DNA of 64,000 nucleotides from Echinostoma caproni (Eukaryota > Platyhelminthes > Trematoda > Plagiorchiida > Echinostomatidae): the NCBI GenBank assembly GCA_900618425.1, contig UZAN01039898.1, positions 23,924 through 87,923 of the forward strand. The letters run 5' to 3'. Made by a program: the position numbers and the translations under genes. The notes under the pieces are model-generated. The model saw nothing but the letters and a program-made list of their open reading frames with translations. It was not told the origin of the DNA and searched no databases. Positions 52,252 through 64,000 of this stretch are shown here, piece after piece (position 1 is the stretch's first letter; the number at the start of each line of letters is the position of its first letter).

Positions 52252-52440
52252 GGTGGTGGCCCGGTAGTTACGTCGCCAAATTATCACCCCGAGCATGTGT
52301 ATTCGAATCCCACCACCACCGCGTAACTTTACCATTTGAGTGTTGAATGGCAACCCCTTGATTGGCCGCCTCCACCTTCCTGAAAATTGTATCTTTGTAT
52401 ATTCAATAAGAGGAAGTAAAATGAAAGGTGTTTGTGGGTG
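52252..52440 (+). repeat. tRNA-derived SINE
   Basis: 52252-52320 folds like a tRNA. GGTGGTG at 52252-52258 pairs with CACCACC at 52314-52320. An A-box-like TGGCCCGGTAGT starts at 52257 and a B-box TATTCGAATCCC lies at 52300-52311. It is followed by a non-tRNA body (GTGTTGAATGGCAACCCC, then CCACCTTCCTGAAAATTG) and an AT-rich tail. The layout of pol III promoter plus unique tail is that of a SINE. I recall similar sequences in trematode genomes but could not search. The D-arm is poor, so it is not a functional tRNA. Confidence 0.7.
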
Positions 52441-53968
52441 GCTAGTTTAGGAGCTCATATCATAACATGGTAAAGCGAGAACCTTGAAAGACAATGTCCT
52501 TAAGAGATCTGGCTGGGTTTATGAATTCATTAAGATAACTAATTACGATCCCTTCGACCGTCGACAGAATTCGAAGCTGAGTCTCTTTACGCCAATGATA
52601 AAACTTATTTCGGTAAATTTGGTTACTAAAGTGAAAATATAATGACTTTTAATGGTTTTTGGTGTATTTCATTGGAGCTGAAAAGAAAGAACTATATTGT
52701 TCCGGTGCTGAAAGCGTATTTCCTGCCAGTTCGGCCAGTTCTGCTTTAGGGCACAGAGAATTGACCAATAAAAAAACAGGATAAAAGATAGACTCACGGT
52801 ATCTCACGAATCTAGTGGAGCAGCCGGAAAATTTTAAGGATACATTCGAGCTTCAAACCAATCAGTGCTCGGACAGAAATTCTCACCGCTGTTACGGTAG
52901 GATTTTTGCACGAGTTTCCTCAGCCCATGTTTTTCTTGTGGCATTAATATTTATCGTTGAAGCCCATGGGGTAGACCTATGTACTACTTCCGGTTGGCTA
53001 ATAGGGGAACGGCCACATAATTAGTCTATGTATCAACAAGGCAGAATCAAACTACAACTGCAGCGCTTGAGAACATGATTAGCACTTACCTGTGGAGGGG
53101 AGTGAACCAAACTTATAGCCACCGGGTTGCATGGAACAATCCTACTGCTTTGCAGGTTGTTCTGGAATGATCAAAGGCTACAGTTACAGGCCTAAATAAA
53201 AGACAGAATAATGCTAGAGACCACGTAAAATCCTATTGTGATGTGCACGGAGAAACGTCACCTTTTGCAGAGGATACTTGGCTAAAAGTATCTCTGACAT
53301 AGACTGCTAGAATCAGCCCGAAGCGCCTGGTGGTACTGCGCAAGATTCATAGCTCTGTGCATCCCTGTTGGGGTAATTCTTAACAAGCATGGCAGAACTG
53401 TTTTGCGTTCTTATGTGATGTGTGTATGTTTGTGGAACGTAGAAAAAATACTCTATAAAGCGCAAATATGTGACAAAATCGCTTAAGTATCTATGTTATA
53501 GTATGCTGTTCAGATATGTGACGGTATTTCATTGGTATGTCATATCATGATGTTACGTACAACTATTTAAAAAACTACTGTGATCTCAAATGAAACAACG
53601 AGAAACCATTAGAAAATCAGCGATATTTAACAATGGTTCTACGAAAAGACAGTAATAATATATCACCCGTGATGGGCTTAGACAATACTGTCAATACACA
53701 ATTATGAATTAGAAAGGGGGAATTCCAACCATTCACAGAGGAGGTAATGTGAGCTCATTTAGATGGTTGCGTCGTATCAAATGGGAGTCATCCAGCAATT
53801 GTGCACAACAGGAAGAAAGCCGAAAACGATAAGTGATGACCAAAAGATTGTGGCATTCTGGGGGAGCTGTATTATCCGTTGGTGAGCCATCATATATGTT
53901 GTTGTGGAACCAAAATGTGTGGTTGAAGATTCGAATTCTCCAAACCGTAGGCGATGAGGAAAGAAAAC
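52441..53968. other. No gene recognised
   Basis: Short open frames only (52815-53024 +; 53733-53972 -). The second overlaps the 3' end of the candidate gene at 53969-55488 in another frame and could be its 3' UTR. Confidence 0.45.
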
Positions 53969-55488
53969 TCATTTCGATGATTTTTCCTTCACAAGTCTTC
54001 TGTTTAAGGTGTTTTGCACCTCCTCAAGGCAATCATTCAAATTCAAATTTTGTTCTGCGCGAGAAACAAGCATAATCTTTGTCCGTAGAGCTTCGTGCAG
54101 ACGTTGTAGAGCATTTTCCGATGACACCTCTTTGGACGCTTTCGTGTGATCCCAGGTCTCAAAAATTACAGGAAAGTCATCCTTTTGTATACAGGATCAA
54201 TTTCAAAGTTTATGTTTCTGATTAGACTCACCAGTTTGTACTGATCCAAAAAAGAGTAAAGGTCTTCCGGAAACCAGCCGTCTGGAGGTTTATTTTGTAA
54301 AGTTTTTCGAAGGTAGTAAAGTTTCATTGGATCCTCAGTCATTCCCGCTTCTACTGGTGGTCTCCAAATAAAACAAACTGAATGATCTACTTACGTGACT
54401 GATGTTTTCTAAGCGGATGAAAATCAATAATTTGTCAGCTTTGTTTGTCTGGTCGGCCTTGGTAACCGAGTTGTGTATAAGACATTTGACAAACGAAATG
54501 AGCAGTGGGGATCCATAAAGATGCCATAGATGTGGTCACGTGTTATCTATGTGTTTTCGTCTTTTGACATTTGTTGACTGCAGCACTAAACACTATCCTT
54601 CAAGGGCGGTCCTGAGAGTAATCCGCTGTGTGTCGTTTCCATTTAAGTTACAAAAATAGATCACTGATCTTATCTAGCTGACGACTGTTCCTCGTAATGG
54701 TTTTTAAAGTTTTATAGCCTTCATTTATGGTATTAGATCTGAGATCGAGATTTACTGTGTAGCACTTGGCAACTTTCCAAGAAATGTTTCTAACCAATTC
54801 CTGAGTCTCATATTGAGATTTCCAATGACAGTTTATTGTGTATTTCAACGCTTATGAACTTTGAAGGTATATTTCCATATGTAGATATCGTACCTCCAAA
54901 GTGAGTGGAGATGGCTTTGCTGCTTAGTATGAAAAACTGGACTCATGACTTGAAATTTAAAATATTTGATGTTTAAGTTCAAACGAAAGTTGGAAAGTGT
55001 CAGAGCTGCGTGTTGAATGATTTTCTATTTGCTGTCGGTTGTATTTGCAATGTACATGTGTGAGTTCGTGGAATGCATAAGTATGGAGCTCATCGCGGAT
55101 TGACTTAGTCTTATATTGGTGCTTTTCTTTCAGACGTGTACTTATACTTCGTGGTAAGATCACTTACATAACAAGGCCGTCTACATCTTCGATAGTAGTC
55201 CTGTTGGTAGTAGAGATAGCCATTTTTACCAAATACCAAATAGTCAGTATTGCTTTCTTCAGTCCATGAGAAGAAGTGGTTAGTCCAATCAAGTTGGTGA
55301 ACAGGAGCAAAATATCGAATTTTCCAGACGAAGCATTCAATACGTGCGCTCCATAGAACAGCGAAAAAACCTCAGATAAGAAATGCAGCAGGTTGATTGC
55401 CTTATGATGTTTTGGACTACTTCGTCCGTTAGATGTGCCTCGCATGATTGTAGAATTCCAAATTTGATAGAAAGCACTCTCGTGTAAG
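53969..55488 (-). CDS. Candidate four-exon gene 3' end, unrecognised membrane-type product
   Basis: Four minus-strand exons join with matching phases and consensus-like donors. 55488-55168 (contains FSLFYGAHVLNAS and a hydrophobic run FDILLLFTNLIGL) ends at TAT/GTAAGT. 54789-54652 (NISWKVAKCYTVNLDLRS) ends at TTT/GTAACT. 54361-54232 (MTEDPMKLYYLRKTLQ, then GWFPEDLYSFLDQYKL) ends at CTG/GTGAGT. 54181-53969 (DDFPVIFETWDHTKASKEV, then LNLNDCLEEVQNTLNRRL) ends in TGA. Phases are 2, 2 and 0. The last intron is 50 nt. This is the best-supported spliced structure in the window, but no family was recognised and the 5' part is unknown. A PLE insertion lies upstream at 56300-56905. The acceptor of the second exon is the least certain. 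Confidence 0.35.
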
Positions 55489-56299
55489 CTAACGCATTAC
55501 AAGGTATTCTGATTGTAAAGTTTGAGAATTACTTGAATTATTCTAGGTTTCTGATACAATAATACACCGTACATCGAGGCACAGTATTTCATTGCGTGGA
55601 CATAGAGGAACTTATAGAAATGCTCAGAAAATTCACTGAGACAACATAATAGGAAACACATATTTTTTGGACAACCATAATGGACTAATATAATACTGGT
55701 ATCGTGACTTGTTTTGTGATTAGCCCTAGGGTACAATGAGAGGTCCATGGTGCTCTGATGCACAAAATCCGCCTACGTTTATACTTGTTTAGAGTGCCCA
55801 ACCGATAGTATACTGTAAACATATGAAAGATTTTACCGTTTGACTGTCACATTAGACTTGTCAATAAAATAATTATTGATCTCATTCCAACTATGGTTAC
55901 TGAATGACGCACTGAGCTGATATAAAACGACGCTGAAATCCATTCGTAAAGGCCTAAAACCATTAACAAAGCTGAACAAACGAAAAGATGAAAAGACAGG
56001 CAGAATGTAAACACCACTGTAAACACAAATATGGTACAGAAATATGAGGTTTCTATAACAGGCTGATGCCTTTATTGTTTATTGTTACGAATAGTCTGAC
56101 ATCTTATTATAATAAGGAGTGGACCAAGGGATATAATTTGAAAAAAATGGTTCAATTCACAAGTTTAACGACAGTCTGCACTGCTTTTGTAAACTTTTTT
56201 TCAATCAACTGGCGAAACAAAATAGTTGAAGAATGTAAATAAAATATTGAAACTTGGTTATCGTGGCTCGGTGAACTGAATTCCATTTCACCCGTTCGC

Positions 56300-56360
56300 C
56301 GAGCTTAGCAACTTGTTCACGAACGTTTCATCACCAGCCGAGGTGACATCATCAAGGCTT
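56300..56360 (-). ncRNA. Degenerate hammerhead-like motif at PLE 3' end
   Basis: On the minus strand, CTTGATGATGTCACC, then TCGGCT, then GGTGATGAAACG. Helix II is good (GTCACC with GGTGAT around TCGGCT) and GAAA is kept at 56329-56326. The first box reads TTGATGA instead of CTGATGA, so cleavage is likely lost or weak. GTTC-GT-GAAC can form helix III. Position just after the PLE stop codon fits the terminal hammerheads known in PLEs. Confidence 0.55.
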
Positions 56361-56368
56361 GTGAAGTG

Positions 56369-56755
56369 TCAGTGTTCTGCTTGTACCCGTTCGTTTATAT
56401 GTGTTCTTCTCCACCGACTATTTTTGTCCCTTGTTCTCACTGTGTTCGACTCGGTTCGCTGTTGAACTGGTGCGAGGGGGTGAGGGTGGGAGGGGAGGAG
56501 GTTGTCCTTTTCGTCCTCATTGAGGTTTTCGTCCGTTATCGGGTCACGGTGTGAATTTTTTTGTTGCATCATTTGGGCCTTGAGTTGCATTGGCGTGCAC
56601 AAGTGATCCAGTTCGATGTACCTGTTTATTGAGTCGATTGAGGAGTGCCAAGCCTCGAGAAACCCTCTGGCGTGTTTTGACCGGGCTTGGTCGATAATTC
56701 CCACTGATTCAAAGTCAGGTTGATGTCCTTCTTGACCTTCGTGGAGGGAACTCAA
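56369..56755 (-). pseudogene. PLE GIY-YIG endonuclease C-terminal part
   Basis: A continuous frame of 128 codons. SKHARGFLEAWHSSIDSINR contains the conserved Glu and Trp-His of the PLE endonuclease C-terminal half. The tail (PMQLKAQMMQQKNSHRD, then NEDEKDNLLPSHPHPLAP) is acidic and proline-rich. The catalytic N-terminal half lies upstream in other frames (56900-56790), so the gene is broken. The plus-strand open frame 56366-56554 is a shadow. Confidence 0.85.
56476..56495 (+). other. G-quadruplex-forming motif antisense to PLE
   Basis: GGGGG-TGA-GGG-T-GGG-A-GGGG on the strand opposite the PLE coding frame, where it encodes the proline-rich tail of the endonuclease. It would block or pause polymerase on one strand only. 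Confidence 0.75.
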
Positions 56756-56905
56756 CGGTAGTGGGTCATGTCTCCTGACTGCCGATTAGTGTTCACGGAT
56801 CCGTGTTGACGGTTTCCTCCCAGTTTGTCCGATAGTGTTTTGGGCAGTTCTTGCAGTTTGTTTTGGAGATGATGCGAGATACTCTAATGCATAACTTGAT
56901 GATAA

Positions 56906-59900
56906 CTATAACGTTTTCATAACAATATTCAAGAATATTGCTGGTCCAAAAACGGAGAAGACAAATGTTAGCAAGCCGATTGAATATCCGATGATTTGCG
57001 ATCCTAATTTGGCCGAAACGCACTGAATGCTGACGGTTTCACGGTCGAAAATAATATCATACTGGCGTAAGTTATCTTGTAGTATTTCATAAGCACGGCA
57101 CAATAATCGATTTGAAGGAGAGTGAACCTCAAGCCCGACGGTTCTTTAGACACAAGAGTCATTTTGAGTGATTCTGGTCAGGTTGCTTCAAGTCAGTAAT
57201 ACGTAGGGTAAATTGTTGGAGGTTACTTGGACTGCTCGGGTGGCCGCACTAGAGAAATAAGATTCCAATTGCCCGAAATAAAATTTCAATGTATTCGTTA
57301 AACATGCATTCGTAAACACTTGTTTTAAGCTCGACGAATGAATGTACAATGGCAACTATTTAGTACTGCGTATTACGTCGTCTACGAAAGACAATAAAGA
57401 ATAAGAAATGAGAAAATCTATAAAAAGTGCTTTTATACGATGAATTATATGGAAATTATTTAAGTAAACATTTTTCGAAAACATATAACGATCATGTCAA
57501 CAAAATTATATTCTTAAAACAGAGTCAAGAATTAAAACAGATCACCGGAAAACTTACTGAATTTGTTGAACAGCTGCTTCCTTATGATACCGATCACAAG
57601 TGGGGCATGATCCGAGAAGAAATTATTAACTTTTTGCTATGAATTCCATTATCAAAACAATTGCATACTGCGGGGCACCTGGTCAAGAAATTGTCAACAT
57701 CATGTCACGGGACACCTGCTGGTCGATAAACGAAGGACTATTTACCTTAGTTTGTAAAACTAAACAATAGATTTGGAGACAAGGTATTTAGTCAATCAGA
57801 TTAAGTCGTACGACATCTAGAGAAAAGACTGTAATCGAGAAAACTAACAACAGACACATGTCACAAAGACAGAATTGAATGGGAGTCATCCTGGAGACAA
57901 ACAGTAAATTATGAATAGACAGATTGAGGTAATTGTTTCATCGTATCAAGACTGGAAGAAGACATATGTCGCGAGATGTTAACATCTCGTTCAATCTTCT
58001 CAATCGCTGACGCAAAGCAAACAAGCACATTTATAGCACATTGGATTTGTAAGTCCTAGTTTTATTTTTTTCCTCTGTTTCAGATAATCTCCTTCCCGAG
58101 TTGCATACATTGAGTGTACTTGTGCCTACCCAATCAAAAGGGATTATTCAAACCTAGAGAGTGAAAGCACTAACCTACTGTGTGCTCTTATATGTCTCTC
58201 AGTAGCTTTCTATATATCAGTCGAGCATCATCTGTCAGTGTTGGTTAAAGTAGCAAAGTTTCAACATGTAAACAAAGCACAAAAACGTTAATGCGTGAAG
58301 ATGCACAAAACAAGAAGCAAAAGCAAACAATTTTCTAGTGATAAACAGGAATATGACCGACTGAAATGGTGGATGGTAAAGTCTTACTTTTCCTCGGAAA
58401 GGGCTCATTCTTCCGATAAAACGCTAGAGTAGAAGGATTGACTTGAATATGCAGTTTTCTTCGTGACGGGTCCGGCAAATTTCTCTCTATTTGTGTGCAT
58501 ACTAAAAGGAAACATATGAGCCCTTTCAATGTAAATAGTCTCCATTAGAAAGTGACATCCTGTCAATGCATATAACGTAGCGTGTCACCGGATAATGTCT
58601 CCCAGATGGCACGTTCTAAGTGTTCTTTACAACGCTGACGTTAGGCAAGTTGAATCGTTCGTTGAACGAAGAATGGGCTGTATATAGGAAGGGTAAGAGG
58701 TCAGTTTGTAAATAGATTCGGTAAGAATTTCTAAGTAAGTTTCACATGATAATCAGATGATGTATATACCTGAGCAACTGAACGAGGGATTTTAGTGATC
58801 TATTTTTGTTCTTAAATAAAAATTATAAATCTCATTAAGTTATGACAGATTGGTGAATGATATGTTTAGCGTAATCAATTGTGTGTTTTCTAAACTGTAT
58901 TATATTGGTATCCATTTATCCATTCATAATGGAGGGATTTATTTGACTCAAATTGGTTTTTTATGGATGTTATAAATTTTTGATTGCAACGCGTCAATGC
59001 GGATCACTGAGTAGCATTGGTAGCACTAAATGCTTGAAACAAGGAGGCTTATCCACTAGTGTACACGAGACAACGACCCACTTCTCTGCTGTGCATTCTA
59101 TACATGCATAATAAACACGAGAGCCACTTTCATATTGAATAAGTTTTCAGTAAACAAGTATAGAGTAGAACAAAATAAAGAGAATGTAACGTTGGTTACC
59201 GTCACACTCCCCTGAGGATCAGCTATCCAAATATCTCACACCATCTAACGTTCCTCGATTCTTTGTTTCATATGTTAGCCACTTTATTGCCTTTTGGATA
59301 ACTTATTATTCACTACACAAACAGGCAGGTCATTCGATGAGTCCGGTAGTGACCATCCTTTATTCATGCATAGCAGTAACACTTTTCCATCTAGGAGTCA
59401 CTCTTGTAGTATTTCTTTTGAAAAATATTCATCTTTGTCTAATTCTGGACGTAACTAAGACTTGCTGATCACCGAAGCGCTTATGTCTCTATCTTTTCCA
59501 AATTCTCTCATTGCTTAAAAATCCTAAAGAAGGGAATAGCACGGGGACTAATTTTTGATACGAATAAATCGGAATAACTCGTCAAGCGTGACGGTTTTGA
59601 CTACACGGGATGATTCACTGTCGGCCTAGTAACCCTGTAGCCAAATATATCACTCTTCGAAAACAAATATTCAATGCGAAATGGGAAGAAAGTCCAGCCG
59701 GATAACGGCAGGTATCTTGGCGGTTATAAGGAAGGATCTGCGCAAACAACTTAAACTAAGGTCAATAAGATGGCTGAAAACCACTAGACAATAACTCTAG
59801 AATACTAACTAGTGGACGAGCGTCATGGGTTGTCACCTAGATACAAAAGGTTCAGCTACATTAGAATCTAAGGCTTCATTTTTTTAAATCAAGATTTTTT

Positions 59901-62341
59901 CTCATCCTTTTTGTACACTCATCACATTGTACGACAACGTTATTTCCATTATCTGTCACAGCCCTTGGTACTTAGAAACTTATGTTTTTTTGCAGACCAT
60001 ATCCAATTGGACTAACTGCGTTATAAAATTATTCCAGTACGTATAACTAAAGCATATAGTATAACCAACTGCTCGGGCAGGAAAGCAATGCAAATTCACA
60101 AGGAAGCCTTTTCTTCCTGCAGCATTGTATTTACTCATTTTTTGGCTTAATACTCCGCCTACTTTTCGTGAAGGATCGAAGTTTATACTTTAAATTTCTA
60201 TGTTAAGTTGGACAAATTGTGACGCAATGTGTAACTTGCATGTCAATCGCTTAGCCATTCTCGAACTATGAGTTCGGAGAACAGGACTCAAGTTTTAGGT
60301 ACGGTCATCAGCTAATCCGTAGATCACTCACAATCATAAATTTGTTTCATGGGTGTTGGACTTCGTGAGGAAGAATATTGGTAATGAATATCACCTCACT
60401 TTCAATATGCTGGCCTCGACTATGTGGCAAATGCGTCAGCTTTTTGACTCAAAAATCGAAAGTTTGCGATCTGAACGATTCTCAGGAGAGAAATGAATGT
60501 GAATAAAACGCTTGCTAGTTCTCGCTTATGGCTCTCGCAGAGAGCCATAAGTACTGGTAACTAAAGATAGTGATGAACCATGCCACATTTTATTCATATA
60601 ACTAAAGACTATCGGTTTCAGGACATGAAATTACTCTCCAGATTCCCATCGATTCAAATGAACTCAGGTTGCTACTTGTTGAGTTCGTTTTTCTGAATGG
60701 AATCGAGATTAGAGCATTACGATGTGAACTCACCAATTAACATCACCATGTCAACCGGAATCCTCGAAAGGTGAAGATGATACACATGAGGTCAATCAAC
60801 AGCCTGCTTTATACAACCCAAAGCTGAAAGCAGCTTTCTCTTGAAAATCAAAAGAGGTCGAATCACCGATCCTTTGAGCTTTCTATACCAGTGACAGTCA
60901 TTTCAATTTAGAACTCAAAATATAATTCCATTTGAATATTACCCTTCACTTATCGCATTCGCTGTGTCGAAAAACCCATTCGTATAGCTGACTGGTAACC
61001 TCGACTTTAATCACGTACACTTGTATATTAAGGTTAATGTTTTACCGTGAATTATGGAAAACGACCATCTTTCCGCTTTCTGTATGAATTTCTCCTAGTC
61101 ACCATTGAAATGTTACACCAATCGAGTCCGTGTAGTAACGTTAGCGTTCGGTGTGAAACGCACGTATAGCAAATCCCATGAGCCCCATCAAATTGTCCGC
61201 TCGGGTGCAACACGTGGAGGGACCTAAAACGGTAGTCATATATTCTCACTCGTTTATCTGTTTGTTGTGAATATGTGGACAACATACGACAATCCAACGT
61301 TTAGCTGAATTGGTCGAGGATTGAAAATGCGAAAGATTATCACGCAACCACATTTTCTTGATATTTCGTAGCTAAGTGCTGACAACAAATCACTAGCAGT
61401 TGCGATTAAATGGTTACTTATCATTTTAAGACATTCTTATCGTTCGAAATAAAGACCAGCCAAGGAGCTACGCGTTGCATACTCATGACTACGAATTAGA
61501 AGTAAACACCCTCGCGCAATCAAAGATTTTGCGGCCTTTCGGCCGTCGTATGACGGAGACAACATGAGTGACCATTGGTTGATGCCTCTTTGGTCAATAA
61601 TAGATATTTGTAGATGTTAATTATTCCCATTGATTTCTAGTAAATAAATAACCACTACTTTGGAGGCTGTTTCATCGCGTACTGATGTCAGAAGATTGCA
61701 ACATACGGTTTCGCCAGTTTGGTTCCGTGTTTCGATTACGTGGGTGATTCCGATTCCCTATACGTATCTCTTTCGAATGTTCTACATAGGAAACAAAAAT
61801 TAAACTGAGCAGCTGTTTCGGCTTAATTGAGACTTTTCAGTAATGCATACATGCATACATGTCTCTGTAGTGACCCTATTTGCTATCCTTTGGTTGAGAG
61901 CTGAAACCTCTATCTTGGAGCTCTATGTAAACAACCAACACATCCTTGTCAACTTAAATTAGAATGTTAGGTTTAGCACAATTAAGTATTATGCTGAAAT
62001 TGTTGAACTTTCAATAGCCTCTATGGGATTAGTAACTACGCATAAACTTCGTCTAAGCTTTTGTACAGTGCACGCTGTATTAGCTCAGTTACGAGGCCAC
62101 ATAGATAGTACTAAGCTCTTCAAATTCCAAACACCCATCCAAATTACAGAGGCATATAGAATTCACCAGGTAGCACATTAGCCGACTGTTAGCTTTCGAT
62201 GAACTTATTCTATTTTTACGTGTGTAATGTGCATGAAATTTTCTTTTGTTTTAGCAAGCAGGTTATTTGGATTAGAATATTTGGGGAAAAGAATTTGCCC
62301 TGAGATTTGACTCAAGCACTCCACAGCCGGATTGTTTTCAG
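56906..62341. other. Mostly non-coding; two short frames near the PLE and a 12-bp hairpin
   Basis: 56906-57103 (-) is an open frame with a hydrophobic end (LLTFVFSVFGPAIFLNIV) directly upstream of the PLE. 57428-57642 (+) reads LLYDELYGNYLSKHFSK and onward to a stop, after a weak acceptor. Both are within chance length and no family was recognised. The 12-bp hairpin at 60525-60551 is listed separately. No transposon protein was seen. Confidence 0.4.
60525..60551. repeat. Perfect 12-bp hairpin with 3-nt loop
   Basis: CTTATGGCTCTC (60525-60536) and GAGAGCCATAAG (60540-60551) are exact reverse complements around GCA. No T-run follows, and no gene abuts it. Confidence 0.9.
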
Positions 62342-62585
62342 TGCATTTCAAGCCTGGTTCTCTGTCTCTTTGTTCATTTGTTTATGCGAAATCCACGGAT
62401 TGACTAAACCCCAACTAAATCAGTCGCGACCGACTCCAACTGGCATGGTTTTGGGAAAAGTATCACATATGGAAAACTTTGTGCATAATGTTGGTTTGAT
62501 GTTCGGTTTTCAAATCAGAACCCACATGTGTCAGCTGAACACGAATGTCTGGCTGGTGGTTTGTGTTCAACCCCGGGAGACAAAG
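62342..62585 (+). CDS. Candidate exon, unrecognised product
   Basis: A plus-strand exon bounded by a strong acceptor (ccggattgttttcag) and donor AAG/GTACTC, entering in phase 2 and leaving in phase 0. It reads AFQAWFSVSLFICLCEIHGL, then TPTGMVLGKVSHMENF, FGFQIRTHMCQ and NVWLVVCVQPRETK. The start is hydrophobic, like a signal or membrane segment, and cysteines follow. The open frame around it is 134 codons, near the upper end of chance. No partner exon was found. It could be a real exon of an extracellular protein or chance. Confidence 0.3.
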
Positions 62586-64000
62586 GTACTCACCGCTGAC
62601 TATTCAACCAAGAACAAGCACGATATATCTGGTGCTCATTGTCGAACATCACACAAATTTCCATGGCGAATAAATACAATTCCCCTGTGGAAAATGAACT
62701 CTCCTCGATGAATGAATACTCCACTATAAAGGTTAACTGAAGGCAATATCTGGAGGGCTGTGAAAATTGGACAGGAAAATGTAAACATGAAACTCTATAC
62801 TAACAGCTGTTTTCGAAATCTCTCGACCTTTAAGATACTACTATTAGTAAAACAAATCCAACCGATGCATTTATCAGGTTCATTGTTCACGTTATACTTA
62901 TTATTGAAATCTTTATTGATTTTATTCGGCATAAATCCATGAAAGACAACTCAACGCACACTCAGCTGATACTTGGGATACATTTGATTATTTTATTAAT
63001 TGAGCTTTTCATTGTTTCTGCTAGAGTAGCAAGGTGATCTGATCAATCGCGAGAAATCGTTATTTATCATAAATGAATTTCCTCTTCAGTGCTGTGGATG
63101 AATCATATGAATAAGAATCAGTCTTCACTGAGAAGCTCATTGATTCAAAGGAAGCGGAACTTCCTACAAAAACACCCGCAGAGACTACAATAAAATACCA
63201 GTGATTCCCTGAATGACTGAAGTTCACGGTCATGCATTAATGACTTGCGTTCAAAATTGCCTAAAGACGAAAAACGTGTTTCGCGTGCCTAGTATAAAGT
63301 TAACGCTTCCCCCCACCCGCACCCCCAACCCAAAAAAGAGAGAAAGCAAAGAAATACTGTTTGATAATCCCTATGGAAGGTCAAAACAAAATCAAGCTAT
63401 TACTTCAACCACAGTTTAAGGATAAAGTTTCTGACGGTGCACAGACAAGTACATCGAATCACGTTGTTATCAGCTTCAGTTACACCTACGTTATGATGCA
63501 TATATGATTCTAACCCGAGTGAAGCATTCGAGTCTTATGAATGTTAGGCTTCGATTCACTGTTTATTCGAGCTCGTTCAATCCTCGTAACTTCGGTATGA
63601 GATGTGACCAAAGATAAGAAGTAAATACTAATCTGGTTTAATTGTAGCTGCATTTATTTTGTAATAGTTCCATAAAACAAACATTGTATGAGTCAATGGC
63701 TTGATTGGTAGGAAATGTTTGACAGATTTTTTGTGCAAACGTACCAAACCGAGGGGAACTGTCAAATTTCAATATTTTATTATTTTCACATTTAGCTCAG
63801 AATTACTTGTGATCAGTGGTTTGGGATTGGTAATATTGATTTGGAATGAACGTCCCCTTGACTTCATCGTCACGCAAAACCTTCGGTTCATCCCGTCAGC
63901 CATGCCTTCATAAAGCTGTGGTCTCGAGTTTCGCTCATTGTAGACCACACCTGAGCGAACTTGAGCTGCTGACTCTTTTTAACCCCTTACGAGGTGGATG
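62586..64000. other. No gene recognised; C-rich tract
   Basis: Short open frames only. 63309-63331 is a C-rich tract that could form a G-quadruplex on the minus strand. The window ends without a recognisable feature. Confidence 0.5.
63309..63331 (-). other. G-quadruplex-forming motif (minus strand)
   Basis: CCCCCC-A-CCC-GCA-CCCCC-AA-CCC on the plus strand, so four G-runs with loops of 2, 3 and 1 on the minus strand, seen directly. Confidence 0.75.

Larger units (their letters stand above)
56300..56905 (-). mobile_element. Penelope-like element 3' end: GIY-YIG endonuclease and terminal hammerhead
   Basis: The minus-strand 3' end of a PLE. It begins near 56900 with the GIY-YIG zinc-knuckle block (SKTNCKNCPKHY, then TNWEET, usual VYRIxCKNCPKHYVGQTGRxLST). 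After frameshifts it continues in one frame (56755-56369) with SLHEGQEGHQPDFESVGIID, QARSKHARGFLEAWHSS and DSINRYIELDHL, then a stop. This is the conserved C-terminal half of the PLE endonuclease. The 3' flank holds a hammerhead-like motif. RT is absent, so the copy is 5'-truncated. The well-kept C-terminal frame suggests it is younger than the PLE at 49120-50440. Confidence 0.9.

Overview
This window looks like accessory DNA from a flatworm (digenean trematode) nuclear genome. The basis is the repeats. There are several decayed RTE-type non-LTR retrotransposons and Penelope-like elements (PLEs), hammerhead-ribozyme-like inverted repeats and tRNA-derived SINE pieces, all in an AT-rich background (about 40% GC by eye, not counted). 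The protein signatures of these elements match, from memory, families common in flukes. Genus and species cannot be fixed from the sequence. There are no bacterial operons, rRNA genes or CRISPR arrays. Scattered N bases (5364-5366, 6318, 6566, 18076, 31921, 32182, 46159) point to a draft assembly.

Layout. 1-3018: a near-full-length but inactivated RTE element on the minus strand, endonuclease to C-terminus, ending in a (CAT/TTA)n tail at the window edge. 11929-12228: a 78-bp, ~97% inverted repeat whose arms each hold a hammerhead-like motif. 23850-24070: a small RTE C-terminal fragment (+). 25015-26346: a 5'-truncated RTE copy (+). 29391-29543: a 73-bp foldback with degenerate hammerhead cores. 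35025-35190: two tRNA-like SINE heads facing each other. 46080-46930: a PLE reverse transcriptase (-) with an intact YVDD. 49120-50440: a second PLE (+) running from N-terminus to GIY-YIG. 52252-52440: a tRNA-derived SINE. 56300-56905: the 3' end of a third PLE (-), GIY-YIG plus hammerhead.

Host genes. No host protein could be recognised. Several minus-strand stretches (8.95-10.36, 12.38-14.56, 16.31-16.50, 20.8-21.3 and 53.97-55.49 kb) and one plus-strand stretch (62.34-62.59 kb) hold open frames bounded by plausible splice sites with matching intron phase. They are given as low-confidence candidate exons. Open frames of 60-100 codons are expected by chance at this base composition, so most other open frames are left out. 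The rest reads as intergenic or intronic DNA with microsatellites, C/G-rich tracts and hairpins.
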